This document shows, piece by piece, positions 14,902-23,698 of a DNA stretch of 35,197 nt (positions are counted from its first letter, which is position 1; the number at the start of each line of letters is the position of its first letter). The stretch lies in the NCBI GenBank assembly GCA_017405865.1, contig JAFQZN010000048.1, positions 1 to 35,197 on the forward strand, given 5' to 3'. The position numbers and the translations under genes were made by a program. This DNA is from Oscillospiraceae bacterium. Its GTDB lineage: Bacteria; Bacillota; Clostridia; Oscillospirales; Oscillospiraceae. The notes under the pieces were generated by a model. It worked only from the letters and a program-made list of their open reading frames with translations, was not told the DNA's origin and did no database searches.

Positions 14902-17541
14902 ATGGCAATGAAAAAATACGGCTTAAACGAACTGCGCGAGATGTTTCTGTCTTTCTTTGAGAGCAAGGGGCATCTGCGTCTTCCCAGCTTCCCGCTGGTT
15001 CCCCAGCACGACAAGTCCATTCTGCTGATCAATGCAGGCATGACGCCGATGAAGCCCTACTTCACCGGCGAGGAGGAGCCGCCCTGCCACCGCGTCTGCA
15101 CCTGCCAGAAGTGCATCCGCACGGGCGATATCGACAACATCGGCAAGACCGCCCGCCACGGCACCTATTTTGAGATGCTCGGCAACTTCTCCTTCGGCGA
15201 CTATTTCAAGACCGAAGCCCTGCGCTGGTGCTGGGAATTTTTGACCGAGGTCTGCGGGCTGGAGAAGGATCGCCTGTATCCGTCGATCTATCAGGACGAC
15301 GAGCAGGCCTTTGAGATCTGGAACAAGGAGATCGGCGTTCCCGCCGACCGCATCTTCCGCTTCGGCAAGGAGGACAACTTCTGGGAGCACGGCTCCGGCC
15401 CGTGCGGCCCCTGCTCCGAGGTCTATTACGACCGCGGCGAGAAGTACGGCTGCGGCAAGCCCGGCTGCACGGTCGGCTGCGACTGCGACCGCTATATTGA
15501 GGTATGGAACAACGTCTTCTCCCAGTTTGACAACGACGGCAAGGGCAACTACACCGAGCTGAAGCAGAAGAACATCGACACCGGCATGGGGCTGGAGCGT
15601 CTGGCGGTCGTCTGTCAGGACGTAGACTCTCTGTTCGACGTCGACACCGTCATGAACATCACCCGCAAGGTCACGGAGCTGACCGGCGCGACCTACGGCA
15701 AGAGCCATAAGATGGACGTCTCCCTGCGTGTCATCACCGACCACATCCGCGCCTCGACCTTCCTGATCTGCGACGGCGTCCTGCCCTCCAACGAGGGCAG
15801 AGGCTACGTGCTGCGCCGCCTGCTGCGCCGCGCCGCGCGTCACGGCAAGCTGCTCGGCGTCAACAAGCCCTTCCTCTTTGAGGTCGTGGACACGGTCGTG
15901 CACGAGAACGAGTGCCAGTATCCCGAGCTGCGCGAAAAGCAGGCCTATATCACCCGCGTCATCAAGACCGAGGAAGAGAACTTCTGCAAGACGATCGACG
16001 GCGGCATGAAGATCTTCGCCGAAATGTTGGACAGCCACAAGGCAAAGGGCGAGACGGTCTTCTCCGGCGAGGACGCCTTCAAGCTCTATGACACCTACGG
16101 CTTCCCGATCGACCTGACGAGCGAGATGGTCGAGGAGGTCGGCATGCGCGTCGACGAGGAAGCCTTCGCCAAGCAGATGCAGGAGCAGAAGCAGCGCGCC
16201 AGAGAAGCCCGCAAGGCGCTGGGCGATCTCGGCTGGGCGGGCATCGAATTCGGCAAGGAAGTGCCGGAGTCGAAATTCGTCGGCTATGAAACGCTGCAGG
16301 CGGACGGCAAGGTCGTCGCGATCATCTCCAACGAGGAGCTGTGCGGCTCCGTTTCCGAGGGCATGGAAGCGATCGTCGTGCTGGATCAGACCCCGATGTA
16401 TGCCGAAATGGGCGGTCAGGTCGGAGATCACGGCATCCTGACGGCGGACGGCGTGGAATTCCTCGTGGACGACGTGCAGAAGAACAAGGGCGGAAAATAC
16501 ATGCACTACGGCAAGGTCGTCAAGGGCGAGCTTTCTCTGGGCGACACCCTGACTGCGACGGTCGACAAGCGCCGCCGCGACGCGATCCGCCGCGCCCATA
16601 CGGCGACGCACCTGCTGCAGACCGCGCTGGTGCGCGTTCTCGGCGAGCATTGCCATCAGGCAGGCTCTCTGGTGGAACCCGATCATCTGCGCTTTGACTT
16701 CACGCATTTCTCTGCCGTTTCCGAGGAGGAAATGCTGAAAATCAACCGCGAGGTCATGGATATGATCCTCGCCGGTACGGACGTCGAAACCCTCGTCCTG
16801 CCGATCGAGGAAGCGAAAAAGCTCGGCGCGACCGCGCTCTTCGGCGAGAAGTACGGCACGACCGTCCGCGTCGTCAAGATGGGCGACGATTCGCTGGAAT
16901 TCTGCGGCGGTACGCACCTGAACAATACCGCGAAGGTCGGCCCCTTCCGCGTCAACTCCGAGGTTTCCGTCGCCTCCGGTGTACGCCGCATTGAGGCGTA
17001 TACCGGCAAGCGCGTTCTGGACGAGATGGAACGCTTCAGCCGCACCATTCTGACGGCGGCGGAGACGCTCAAAACCACGCCGAAGGACCTCATTTCCCGC
17101 GCGCAGGCGGTCATGAGCGAGGTCAAGGAGCTGAAGCAGGACGTCGACCGCATGAAGGACAAGCTGCTCGGCGGCGACATCGACCGCGTTCTGTTCTCCG
17201 CAAAGACGGTGAGCGGCCTGCGTGTGCTGACAGCGCTGCGCAACGATCTTGCGCCGAACGATCTGCGCAAAATGGGCGATCAGATCCGCGACCGGGCGGA
17301 CGATGCGGTTGCCGTTCTGGCAAGCACACAGGGAGAGAAGATCACGATCCTCGCCGTCTGCGGCAAGGAGGCCGTGGCGAGAGGCATCAAGGCAGGACTT
17401 CTGGTCAAGGAGGTCTGCGCGGTATGCGGCGGCTCCGGCGGCGGCAAGCCCGACTCCGCCATGGGCGGCGGCAAGGAAATCAATAAGCTGGACGACGCGC
17501 TGGCGATCGTCGACGACTACGTGAGCGCGAACGCGAAGTAA
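14902..17541 (+). CDS. alaS: Alanyl-tRNA synthetase
   Basis: 879-aa class II synthetase, full length. Order: catalytic domain with class II motifs (for example NAGMTPMKPYF, then RTGDIDNIGKTARHGTYFEMLGN region), tRNA-recognition helices, editing domain with zinc-type HTATH (His566, His570) and CGGTHLNNT (Cys668, His672) for hydrolysing Ser- and Gly-tRNA-Ala, and the C-terminal C-Ala domain ending in the Gly-rich GGSGGGKPDSAMGGG. I take the ATG at 14902, eight bases after GGAGG (14889-14893). An upstream in-frame start near 14869 would fall inside the terminator hairpin and is rejected. It is controlled by the T-box leader and followed by hinT after 11 nt. Confidence 0.98.
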   Translation: MAMKKYGLNELREMFLSFFESKGHLRLPSFPLVPQHDKSILLINAGMTPMKPYFTGEEEPPCHRVCTCQKCIRTGDIDNIGKTARHGTYFEMLGNFSFGDYFKTEALRWCWEFLTEVCGLEKDRLYPSIYQDDEQAFEIWNKEIGVPADRIFRFGKEDNFWEHGSGPCGPCSEVYYDRGEKYGCGKPGCTVGCDCDRYIEVWNNVFSQFDNDGKGNYTELKQKNIDTGMGLERLAVVCQDVDSLFDVDTVMNITRKVTELTGATYGKSHKMDVSLRVITDHIRASTFLICDGVLPSNEGRGYVLRRLLRRAARHGKLLGVNKPFLFEVVDTVVHENECQYPELREKQAYITRVIKTEEENFCKTIDGGMKIFAEMLDSHKAKGETVFSGEDAFKLYDTYGFPIDLTSEMVEEVGMRVDEEAFAKQMQEQKQRAREARKALGDLGWAGIEFGKEVPESKFVGYETLQADGKVVAIISNEELCGSVSEGMEAIVVLDQTPMYAEMGGQVGDHGILTADGVEFLVDDVQKNKGGKYMHYGKVVKGELSLGDTLTATVDKRRRDAIRRAHTATHLLQTALVRVLGEHCHQAGSLVEPDHLRFDFTHFSAVSEEEMLKINREVMDMILAGTDVETLVLPIEEAKKLGATALFGEKYGTTVRVVKMGDDSLEFCGGTHLNNTAKVGPFRVNSEVSVASGVRRIEAYTGKRVLDEMERFSRTILTAAETLKTTPKDLISRAQAVMSEVKELKQDVDRMKDKLLGGDIDRVLFSAKTVSGLRVLTALRNDLAPNDLRKMGDQIRDRADDAVAVLASTQGEKITILAVCGKEAVARGIKAGLLVKEVCAVCGGSGGGKPDSAMGGGKEINKLDDALAIVDDYVSANAK

Positions 17542-17552
17542 GGAGAAATAAC

Positions 17553-17891
17553 ATGGAAAACTGCATTTTCTGCAAGCTCATCGCCGGGGAGATCCCCTCA
17601 AAGAAGGTCTATGAGGACGAGCTGTGCTATGCCTTCTACGACATTCAGCCGCTCGCGCCGCAGCATTTTCTCGTCGTGCCGAAGGCGCATATCGCCGCAG
17701 CAAATGAGATCACCGAGGATAGCGCTGCCACGGTCGGACACATCTTTGCGGTCATTGCCAAGCTGACGGCGGAGCTCGGCTTTGCCGACGGCTTCCGCGT
17801 CGTCACCAACTGCGGCGAGGACGCCGGACAGACGGTGAAGCACCTGCATTTCCACGTGCTTGGCGGCAAGACGCTCGGCAGCTTCAACTGA
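17553..17891 (+). CDS. hinT: HIT-family nucleotide hydrolase (HinT-like)
   Basis: 112-aa cytosolic histidine-triad protein, the usual HinT length. The triad is HLHFH at 97-101 in VKHLHFHVLGG, which hydrolyses adenosine phosphoramidates and, in known members, aminoacyl-adenylates made by tRNA synthetases. Other family marks are the N-terminal CxxC (Cys4, Cys7), PAQHF-like APQHFLVVPK and the KAHI segment. AAGGAGAAA precedes the ATG. The position directly behind alaS suits a clean-up role for alanyl-AMP, though this is inference. A strong hairpin follows its stop. Confidence 0.95.
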   Translation: MENCIFCKLIAGEIPSKKVYEDELCYAFYDIQPLAPQHFLVVPKAHIAAANEITEDSAATVGHIFAVIAKLTAELGFADGFRVVTNCGEDAGQTVKHLHFHVLGGKTLGSFN

Positions 17892-17898
17892 TTCTATC

Positions 17899-17928
17899 GA
17901 AAGGGGCGGGGGAAACCCCGTCCCTTTC
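17899..17928 (+). other. Strong GNRA-capped stem-loop between hinT and comEC
   Basis: A 13-bp stem with one G-U pair (17899-17911 with 17916-17928) is capped by the tetraloop GAAA. It is followed by TTCAAAAAAGG rather than a T-run, so it is at most a weak terminator. The comEC ribosome binding site starts 7 nt later. It could protect the upstream mRNA end or reduce readthrough into comEC. Confidence 0.6.
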
Positions 17929-17949
17929 TTCAAAAAAGGAGGTGCGGAC

Positions 17950-20202
17950 GTGCGCAGGCTGGCGAACTTTTCCTTTTCCTTTGCGGCGGCGGCAGCGGCG
18001 TACGTCTGGCTGCTCCCGCCGCTTTGGGCGCTGATCACGGCGGGCGTTCTGCTGGTCGGAATGCTCGTTCTGCTGGCATTTCATACGGATCCCGTCAGAC
18101 GTGTGCGCATCGCCGCGCTGGGCGCGGCCGTCGGCCTTCTCTGGTCGTGGGGCTATGAGAGCCTGAAGCTCGCGCCGCTGCGCGGACTTTGCGGAGAGGG
18201 CCGGACGGTCACTGCGCAGGTCTGCTCCGTTCCGGTGCAGACGCAATACGGCGGCTGCAGCGCCGTCGGGACGCTGAACGGCGGCAGAATCGTGCTGTAT
18301 CTGAACTGCCCTGCACAGGAGCTTTCGCTCGGCGACGCCGTGACGGTTAAGGCGGACGTGATCGACGTTTCGCACGGCAGCGGCGATGATAATAACCTGT
18401 ATTATCAGTCCAACGACATCTCGCTGCTCGCCCTGCAGCGCGGCGCGCTGACAGTCGAAAAAGCGGAAAAAACGCCGCTTTCGTGCTATCCCGTTTTGCT
18501 CGCAGCGAGGCTCAAGGATCGGATCGGGCTGGTCTTTCCCGGCGATACGGCGGGCTTTGCAAAGGCGATTCTGACGGGCGACCGCAGCGGGCTTTCGTTT
18601 GCAACGCGCAACGCGTTTTCCGTGACGGGCATTTCCCATATCGTCGCCGTCTCCGGCATGCACGTGTCGCTCCTGATCGGCATTCTCATGACGCTCTGCC
18701 GGCAGAGAAGGAAGCTCGCCGCTGCAGTCAGTATTCCCGTGATGCTGTTCTTCGCGGCGATGCTCGGCTTCAGCGCGTCTGTGACGCGCGCCGTGATTAT
18801 GAACTGTGTGCTTCTGATCGCGCCGCTGGTGCATCGGGAAAACGACGCGCCGACCTCGCTGGGGCTGGCGCTCCTGCTGCTGCTCGCGGTCAACCCGTGG
18901 GCGATCGCGAACGTCAGTCTGCAGCTTTCCTTTGCCTGCATGGCGGGCATCTTCCTGCTTGCGCCTCGGATCTACAACCGCTTGATGAAGTGGATCAATG
19001 AGGACGAGCTGCGCGAACGGCATGCGATCGTCTACCGCGTCTATCACGGCGCGGCCGTTACGGTTTCCACGTCCGTTGCAGCGACGGTCTTTACTGCGCC
19101 GCTCGTCGCGAGCGTGTTCGGCGCAGTCTCTCTGATTTCGCCGCTGACGAACCTGCTGCTGATGGCCGTGTTAAGCGCGACCTTCACGCTCGTCTTCTTT
19201 GCCGCGATCGCGGCGCTGCTCTACGCGCCCGTCGGGGCGGCGATCGCGTGGGTCGCGTCGTGGCCGATCCGATACGTACTGTGGCTGACGGGACTGCTTG
19301 CAAAGATTCCCTTCGCCGCAGTCTATACCGACAGCGCCTATATCGTCGCGTGGCTGCTGACGGCGTATCTGATGCTCTTTGTATTCTTCCTTTACAGGCA
19401 GGAACGTTATAAGGTGCGCTTGCTGCTGGCGTCCCTGCTCGTCACGCTGGTCGGCGCGGTCTTTTTCTCCATGCACAGCTTCTCCGGGATCACGCTGCAG
19501 GTCTTCAACGTCGGGCAGGGACAGTGCATCTTCCTGCAGAACGACGAAAACGCCGTGATGATCGACTGCGGCGGCGACGAGGACGAATTTAACGGCGAGC
19601 AGGCTGCAAGGAGCCTGCTGGCGCGGGGTCTGACCTCTGTTGACGCGCTGATTCTGACGCATTTCGACACCGATCACACCTGCGGCGCGCTGCAGTTTTT
19701 GTCCCGCGTCCGCGTCAGGCAGCTCATCGTGCCGGATCTGCCCGATTCCTCGGGCAACCGGGAGACGATATTGCGCTACGCGGCGCAGGCGGATATTCCC
19801 GTCCTGCTCGTCCGGCAGGATCTGATGCTCAACTTCGGCGGCGGGACGCTGTATCTTTTCGCCCCGGAGGATCCAAACGTCAGAAATGCGTCATTATCCG
19901 CATTGATGTCAGACGAAGAATATGATATACTGATAACCGGCGATATGGATGAAACGGCCGAACGCATGCTGGTCGCGACGAAGGATCTGCCCGATCTGGA
20001 GGTTTTGATCGCCGGACACCACGGCGCAAAGCGCTCCACCTGCGAGGAGCTGCTGTGCAAGACCGTGCCGGACACGGTCATCATCTCCGTGGGGGAGAAT
20101 ACCTACGGCCACCCTGCGCAGGAGGTGCTGGATCGGATCGCGGCGATCGGCGCCGCCGTTTTCCGCACCGATCTGGACGGAACGATTACGATAACGAGGT
20201 AA
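17950..20202 (+). CDS. comEC: ComEC/Rec2-type DNA uptake channel
   Basis: 750-aa membrane protein. N-terminal hydrophobic segments and a small OB-like region (DUF4131 type) come first. The Competence membrane domain follows, with SVTGISHIVAVSGMHVSLLIG and many helices to about residue 490. A C-terminal metallo-beta-lactamase-fold domain begins around VFNVGQGQCIFLQ. Its metal motif is LTHFDTDHTCGA, followed later by GHHGAKRS. ComEC carries single-stranded DNA across the membrane during transformation. I take GTG at 17950, six bases after AAGGAGGT; an earlier in-frame start would overlap hinT and the hairpin. No other late-competence genes are in the window, so natural competence is not shown. 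Confidence 0.95.
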   Translation: MRRLANFSFSFAAAAAAYVWLLPPLWALITAGVLLVGMLVLLAFHTDPVRRVRIAALGAAVGLLWSWGYESLKLAPLRGLCGEGRTVTAQVCSVPVQTQYGGCSAVGTLNGGRIVLYLNCPAQELSLGDAVTVKADVIDVSHGSGDDNNLYYQSNDISLLALQRGALTVEKAEKTPLSCYPVLLAARLKDRIGLVFPGDTAGFAKAILTGDRSGLSFATRNAFSVTGISHIVAVSGMHVSLLIGILMTLCRQRRKLAAAVSIPVMLFFAAMLGFSASVTRAVIMNCVLLIAPLVHRENDAPTSLGLALLLLLAVNPWAIANVSLQLSFACMAGIFLLAPRIYNRLMKWINEDELRERHAIVYRVYHGAAVTVSTSVAATVFTAPLVASVFGAVSLISPLTNLLLMAVLSATFTLVFFAAIAALLYAPVGAAIAWVASWPIRYVLWLTGLLAKIPFAAVYTDSAYIVAWLLTAYLMLFVFFLYRQERYKVRLLLASLLVTLVGAVFFSMHSFSGITLQVFNVGQGQCIFLQNDENAVMIDCGGDEDEFNGEQAARSLLARGLTSVDALILTHFDTDHTCGALQFLSRVRVRQLIVPDLPDSSGNRETILRYAAQADIPVLLVRQDLMLNFGGGTLYLFAPEDPNVRNASLSALMSDEEYDILITGDMDETAERMLVATKDLPDLEVLIAGHHGAKRSTCEELLCKTVPDTVIISVGENTYGHPAQEVLDRIAAIGAAVFRTDLDGTITITR

Positions 20203-20206
20203 CGAT

Positions 20207-21244
20207 ATGGCCAAAAAACCGACCGGGACACCTTCCGGAGCAGAACAACTGAAAAGCGACCTGAAGGCAAAAACGCCCGGACGGTTTTACGTCCTGTACG
20301 GTGAGGAGGACTATCTGCGCCGGTACTATCTCGAGCAGCTGAAGAAGCTGCTGCTGGACGATCTGACGGCGGACTTCAACCTCCACCGCCTGAACGGCGA
20401 AAACTTCTCCGTGGAGCTTTTTGCCGACTGCCTGGAGGCGCTGCCCATGATGGCAGAGCGCAGCATGGTGCTGGCGGAGGACGTCGACCTGTTCGCGCAA
20501 GCGGACACGGAGCGCCTGTGCGCAATGCTTTCGGATCTCCCGGAGCACTGCTGCCTGGTGCTGACCTACGAGGAATTCAAGCCCGACAAGCGGAAGAGAA
20601 AGCTCTGGGAAGCAATCGAAAAGAACGCGGTACTGGCGGAATTCCGCTATCAATCGGAGAGCGATCTGCGCGCATGGATCCGCAGGCATTTCGCCCACGA
20701 GAAGAAAATGATCGCCCCGGAGCTTTGCGGCTACCTGCTGCAGCAGTGCGGCCTTTCCATGACGCGCCTCGACGCGGAGATCGGAAAAATCTGCGCCTAT
20801 TCCGGCGCGGATACCGTCGTGCGCGCGGACATCGACGCGGTCGTGGAGCCGACGCTCGACGCGGTCGTGTTTCAGCTCACGGACGCGCTGGCGCTGCGGC
20901 ATTTTGACGACGCACTGGCGCTGCTGCACACCCTGCTGAAACTACAGAACGACCCTATCCCGATCGTTGCTGCGATCGGCTCGCAGATGCGAAGGCTTCA
21001 CGCGGCGAAGATCCTGCTGAATGAAGGAAAGTCGGCCGAGGAGCTGGCGCAGCTTTGCTCCATGCCGCCTTTTGCCGCGACCAAAACGATGGGACAGGCA
21101 CGCCGCCTGTCCGAACGCTTCTGCAGCAAGGCGGTCGAGCTGTGCTGCCGGACGGATTATCAGCTCAAGACCTCCTACGGGGACGGGGAGCGGCTCGCGG
21201 AGCTGCTGATCCTGCAGCTTGCCGAGGAGACGCGCCATGATTAA
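20207..21244 (+). CDS. holA: DNA polymerase III delta subunit
   Basis: 345-aa clamp-loader subunit that opens the beta clamp for the PolC and DnaE polymerases. The N-terminal segment FYVLYGEEDYLRRYY and the LEALPMMAERSMVLAED stretch are characteristic of HolA; the C-terminal helical collar domain contains LLKLQNDPIPIVAAIGSQMRRL. It starts four bases after the comEC stop, the standard comEC-holA order of Firmicutes. The start has only a modest site (AACGAGGTAACG). It overlaps rnmV by 8 nt. Confidence 0.95.
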   Translation: MAKKPTGTPSGAEQLKSDLKAKTPGRFYVLYGEEDYLRRYYLEQLKKLLLDDLTADFNLHRLNGENFSVELFADCLEALPMMAERSMVLAEDVDLFAQADTERLCAMLSDLPEHCCLVLTYEEFKPDKRKRKLWEAIEKNAVLAEFRYQSESDLRAWIRRHFAHEKKMIAPELCGYLLQQCGLSMTRLDAEIGKICAYSGADTVVRADIDAVVEPTLDAVVFQLTDALALRHFDDALALLHTLLKLQNDPIPIVAAIGSQMRRLHAAKILLNEGKSAEELAQLCSMPPFAATKTMGQARRLSERFCSKAVELCCRTDYQLKTSYGDGERLAELLILQLAEETRHD

Positions 21245-21818
21245 GCAGGCAATCGTCGTCGAGGGGAAATACGACAAAAACACACTCTCGCAGCTCGTCG
21301 ATGCGACGATCTTTTCAACGAACGGCTTCGGCGTGATGCACGACAAGGCACTGTTGGATTTTTTGCGCCGCGTCGCGGAAAAGCGCGGCCTGATCATTCT
21401 GACCGACTCTGACGGCGCGGGCTTTGTCATCCGCAACTACCTCAAGGGCGCCCTGCCGAAGGACAAGGTGCTCCACGCCTATATCCCGGACGTTTTCGGC
21501 AAGGAGCCCCGCAAGGCACAGCCCGGAAAAGAGGGCAAGCTCGGCGTGGAGGGAATGCGGCCGGAGATCCTGCTTGCCGCGCTCAAAAATGCGGGCGCGG
21601 AGCTGACCGATACCGCTGCCCCGGCGGAGCGGATCACGAAAACGGACTTGTTCTGCGCCGGCTTGTCCGGAGGAAAAAACAGCGCGCAGAAGCGCAAGGC
21701 GCTGCAGCAGGACTTGCAGCTGCCGGAGCATCTGGGCAGCAACGCCTTCCTCGACGCGGTCAATCTTTTGATGACGCGGGAGGAATTCTTGACACGTTAC
21801 GGAGGTAACGATGATTGA
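21237..21818 (+). CDS. rnmV: Ribonuclease M5
   Basis: 193-aa Toprim-family nuclease that trims both sides of precursor 5S rRNA in Firmicutes, normally together with ribosomal protein uL18. The Toprim motifs are complete: Glu9 in IVVEGKYDK, and the Asp pair (57, 59) in LTDSDGAGF. The C-terminal part contains EPRKAQPGKEGKLGVEGM, like RNase M5. The length is near the family norm. I use ATG 21237 because the upstream alternative lies deep inside holA; GAGGAGA precedes it. The stop overlaps the ABC-F start by 8 nt. No 5S gene is in the window. Confidence 0.92.
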   Translation: MIKQAIVVEGKYDKNTLSQLVDATIFSTNGFGVMHDKALLDFLRRVAEKRGLIILTDSDGAGFVIRNYLKGALPKDKVLHAYIPDVFGKEPRKAQPGKEGKLGVEGMRPEILLAALKNAGAELTDTAAPAERITKTDLFCAGLSGGKNSAQKRKALQQDLQLPEHLGSNAFLDAVNLLMTREEFLTRYGGNDD

Positions 21819-23679
21819 CATTGCAGTAAACGGACTGGTCAAGTCCTTTGAGGTCGGCTCGATCCTGCTCGACGGACTGTCCTTTGACGTCCACGAGGGC
21901 GAATGCGTCGGCATCATGGGGCGCAACGGCTGCGGCAAGACGACGCTGTTCCGGCTTCTGACCGGCGAGCTTTTCCCTGACGAGGGCGAAATCGTGATCA
22001 GCGCCGGGAAAAAGCTCGGGCTGATCTCGCAGATCCCGCACTATCCTCCCGGCTCCACGGTCGAGGACGTCCTGCGGACGGCGTTTGCGGATCTGGAGGC
22101 GATCCGGCAGAAGATGGAGACGCTCGCGGACAAACTGACGGCCAGCGCGCCAAAGACGCTTTTGGAGGAATACGACCGTTTGAGCAACGCCTACCACGTC
22201 GGCGGCGGCTACGTGCAGGACACGGAAATCGACAAGGTATGCAACGGCCTCGGCATCCCGCAGGCAATGCGTGAGCAGGCGTTCGACCGCCTTTCCGGCG
22301 GAGAAAAAACACGTGTCAATCTGGCGCGCCTTTTGCTGGAAAAGACGGATATTCTGCTGCTGGACGAGCCTACCAACCACCTCGATCTGAAGAGCGTGGA
22401 ATGGCTCGAGGAGTATATTCTGAAATTCAAGGGGACGGTGCTGACGATCTCCCACGACCGCTATTTTTTGGATCGCGTTGTGGACAGGATCGTGGAAATC
22501 TCCGCCGGAAAGGCCGAATTTTACAGCGGCAACTACACATTCTACCTGCAGGAGAAGCAGGATCGCTTCAACCGCCAGCTCAAGCAGTATGAGCAGGAGC
22601 AGGCCAAGCTGAATCAGCTCGGCTATACGCTCGAGCGCATGAAGGGCTGGGGCATCAATAACCGTGTGCTCTACCGCCGCGCCATGTCCATCCAGCACCG
22701 CATGGAGCGCATTGAAAAGACGGAGCGCCCGATCAAAGAGAAAACGATGCGCGCCCGCTTCGGCGAGAAGGAGTTCCACGGCGCCGAGGTGCTGACCGTC
22801 AAGGGCCTGAAAAAGTCCTTCGGCGACCGCGTCCTCTTCTCCGACGTCGAGCTGACGGTGCGGGGCGGCGAGCGGATCGCGCTGCTGGGCGATAACGGCA
22901 GCGGGAAGACGACCTTCCTGCGCGTCCTTCTGGGCGAGCTGGCAGGCGAGGGAAAGATCAAATTCGGCCCTTCGGTCAAGACGGGGTATCTGCCGCAGGT
23001 CATCCACTTTGCCCATCCGGAGCGTACGCTCTACGACACGATGCTCTATGAAAAAAACTGCACGCCGCAGTCGGCGCGCGACCGTCTGGGCGCGTTCCTG
23101 TTTTCCGGCGAGGACGTGTTCAAAACGGTCGGCACCCTCTCCGGCGGCGAGCAGTCGCGGCTGCGCCTGTGCATGCTGATGGACGAGAAGATCAATTTGC
23201 TGATCCTCGACGAGCCGACGAATCATCTGGACGTCGCCTCCCGCGAGTGGGTCGAGTGCGCGATCGACGAGTATGAGGGTACGCTGATCTTCGTCTCTCA
23301 CGACCGCTATTTCGTGGACAAATTCGCCACGCGCGTCTGGGAGCTGGAAAACGGCGCCATTCGGGACTTCCCGTTTGGCTATGCCAAGTACCGCTCGGTC
23401 AAGGAGCATGAGGCTGCGCAGACCGTCCGGCAGCCTAAAAAGAAGGAAAAATCGGTCAGGGACGTCGGCAGCAAGGAGCTGGAAAAGCTGGTGCGCCGCT
23501 ATGAGCGCGAGATCGCCGCACAGGAGGAAAAAATCGCCGTGCTGGACGCCGCGATCGAAGCGGCTGCAACCGACTATCAGGAGCTTTTGCGCCTGACGGC
23601 GGAAAAGCAGGCAGAGGAAGAAACGTTGGAAACACTGATGGCGCAGTGGGAACAAGCCGCTGCGGCACTGGAAGAATAA
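21811..23679 (+). CDS. ABC-F ATPase, ribosome-associated type
   Basis: 622-aa cytosolic protein with two ABC domains and no membrane segments, so it acts on ribosomes rather than as a transporter. Walker A motifs are GRNGCGKT (37-44) and GDNGSGKT (about 360). Signatures are LSGGEKTRV and LSGGEQSRL, each followed by LDEPTNHLD. The linker between domains is long and charged (about 255-310), and a C-terminal coiled coil (about 545-620) is like YdiF/Uup. Such proteins relieve stalled translation or, in some members, protect against ribosome-targeting antibiotics; which applies here cannot be told. GGAGGTAA precedes the ATG, which overlaps rnmV. Confidence 0.93.
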   Translation: MIDIAVNGLVKSFEVGSILLDGLSFDVHEGECVGIMGRNGCGKTTLFRLLTGELFPDEGEIVISAGKKLGLISQIPHYPPGSTVEDVLRTAFADLEAIRQKMETLADKLTASAPKTLLEEYDRLSNAYHVGGGYVQDTEIDKVCNGLGIPQAMREQAFDRLSGGEKTRVNLARLLLEKTDILLLDEPTNHLDLKSVEWLEEYILKFKGTVLTISHDRYFLDRVVDRIVEISAGKAEFYSGNYTFYLQEKQDRFNRQLKQYEQEQAKLNQLGYTLERMKGWGINNRVLYRRAMSIQHRMERIEKTERPIKEKTMRARFGEKEFHGAEVLTVKGLKKSFGDRVLFSDVELTVRGGERIALLGDNGSGKTTFLRVLLGELAGEGKIKFGPSVKTGYLPQVIHFAHPERTLYDTMLYEKNCTPQSARDRLGAFLFSGEDVFKTVGTLSGGEQSRLRLCMLMDEKINLLILDEPTNHLDVASREWVECAIDEYEGTLIFVSHDRYFVDKFATRVWELENGAIRDFPFGYAKYRSVKEHEAAQTVRQPKKKEKSVRDVGSKELEKLVRRYEREIAAQEEKIAVLDAAIEAAATDYQELLRLTAEKQAEEETLETLMAQWEQAAAALEE

Positions 23680-23698
23680 TCATTGGAGGATATTTGAC

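Noticed and set aside
14923-16917. 664-codon minus-strand frame opposite alaS
   Set aside because: Antisense of a well-conserved gene; same codon-avoidance effect.
17860-17949. Upstream comEC start giving 30 extra residues
   Set aside because: Overlaps the hinT 3' end and the GNRA hairpin; AAGGAGGT positions GTG 17950.
21237-21818. Primase or topoisomerase fragment from the Toprim domain
   Set aside because: Size, motif spacing and position after holA match RNase M5.
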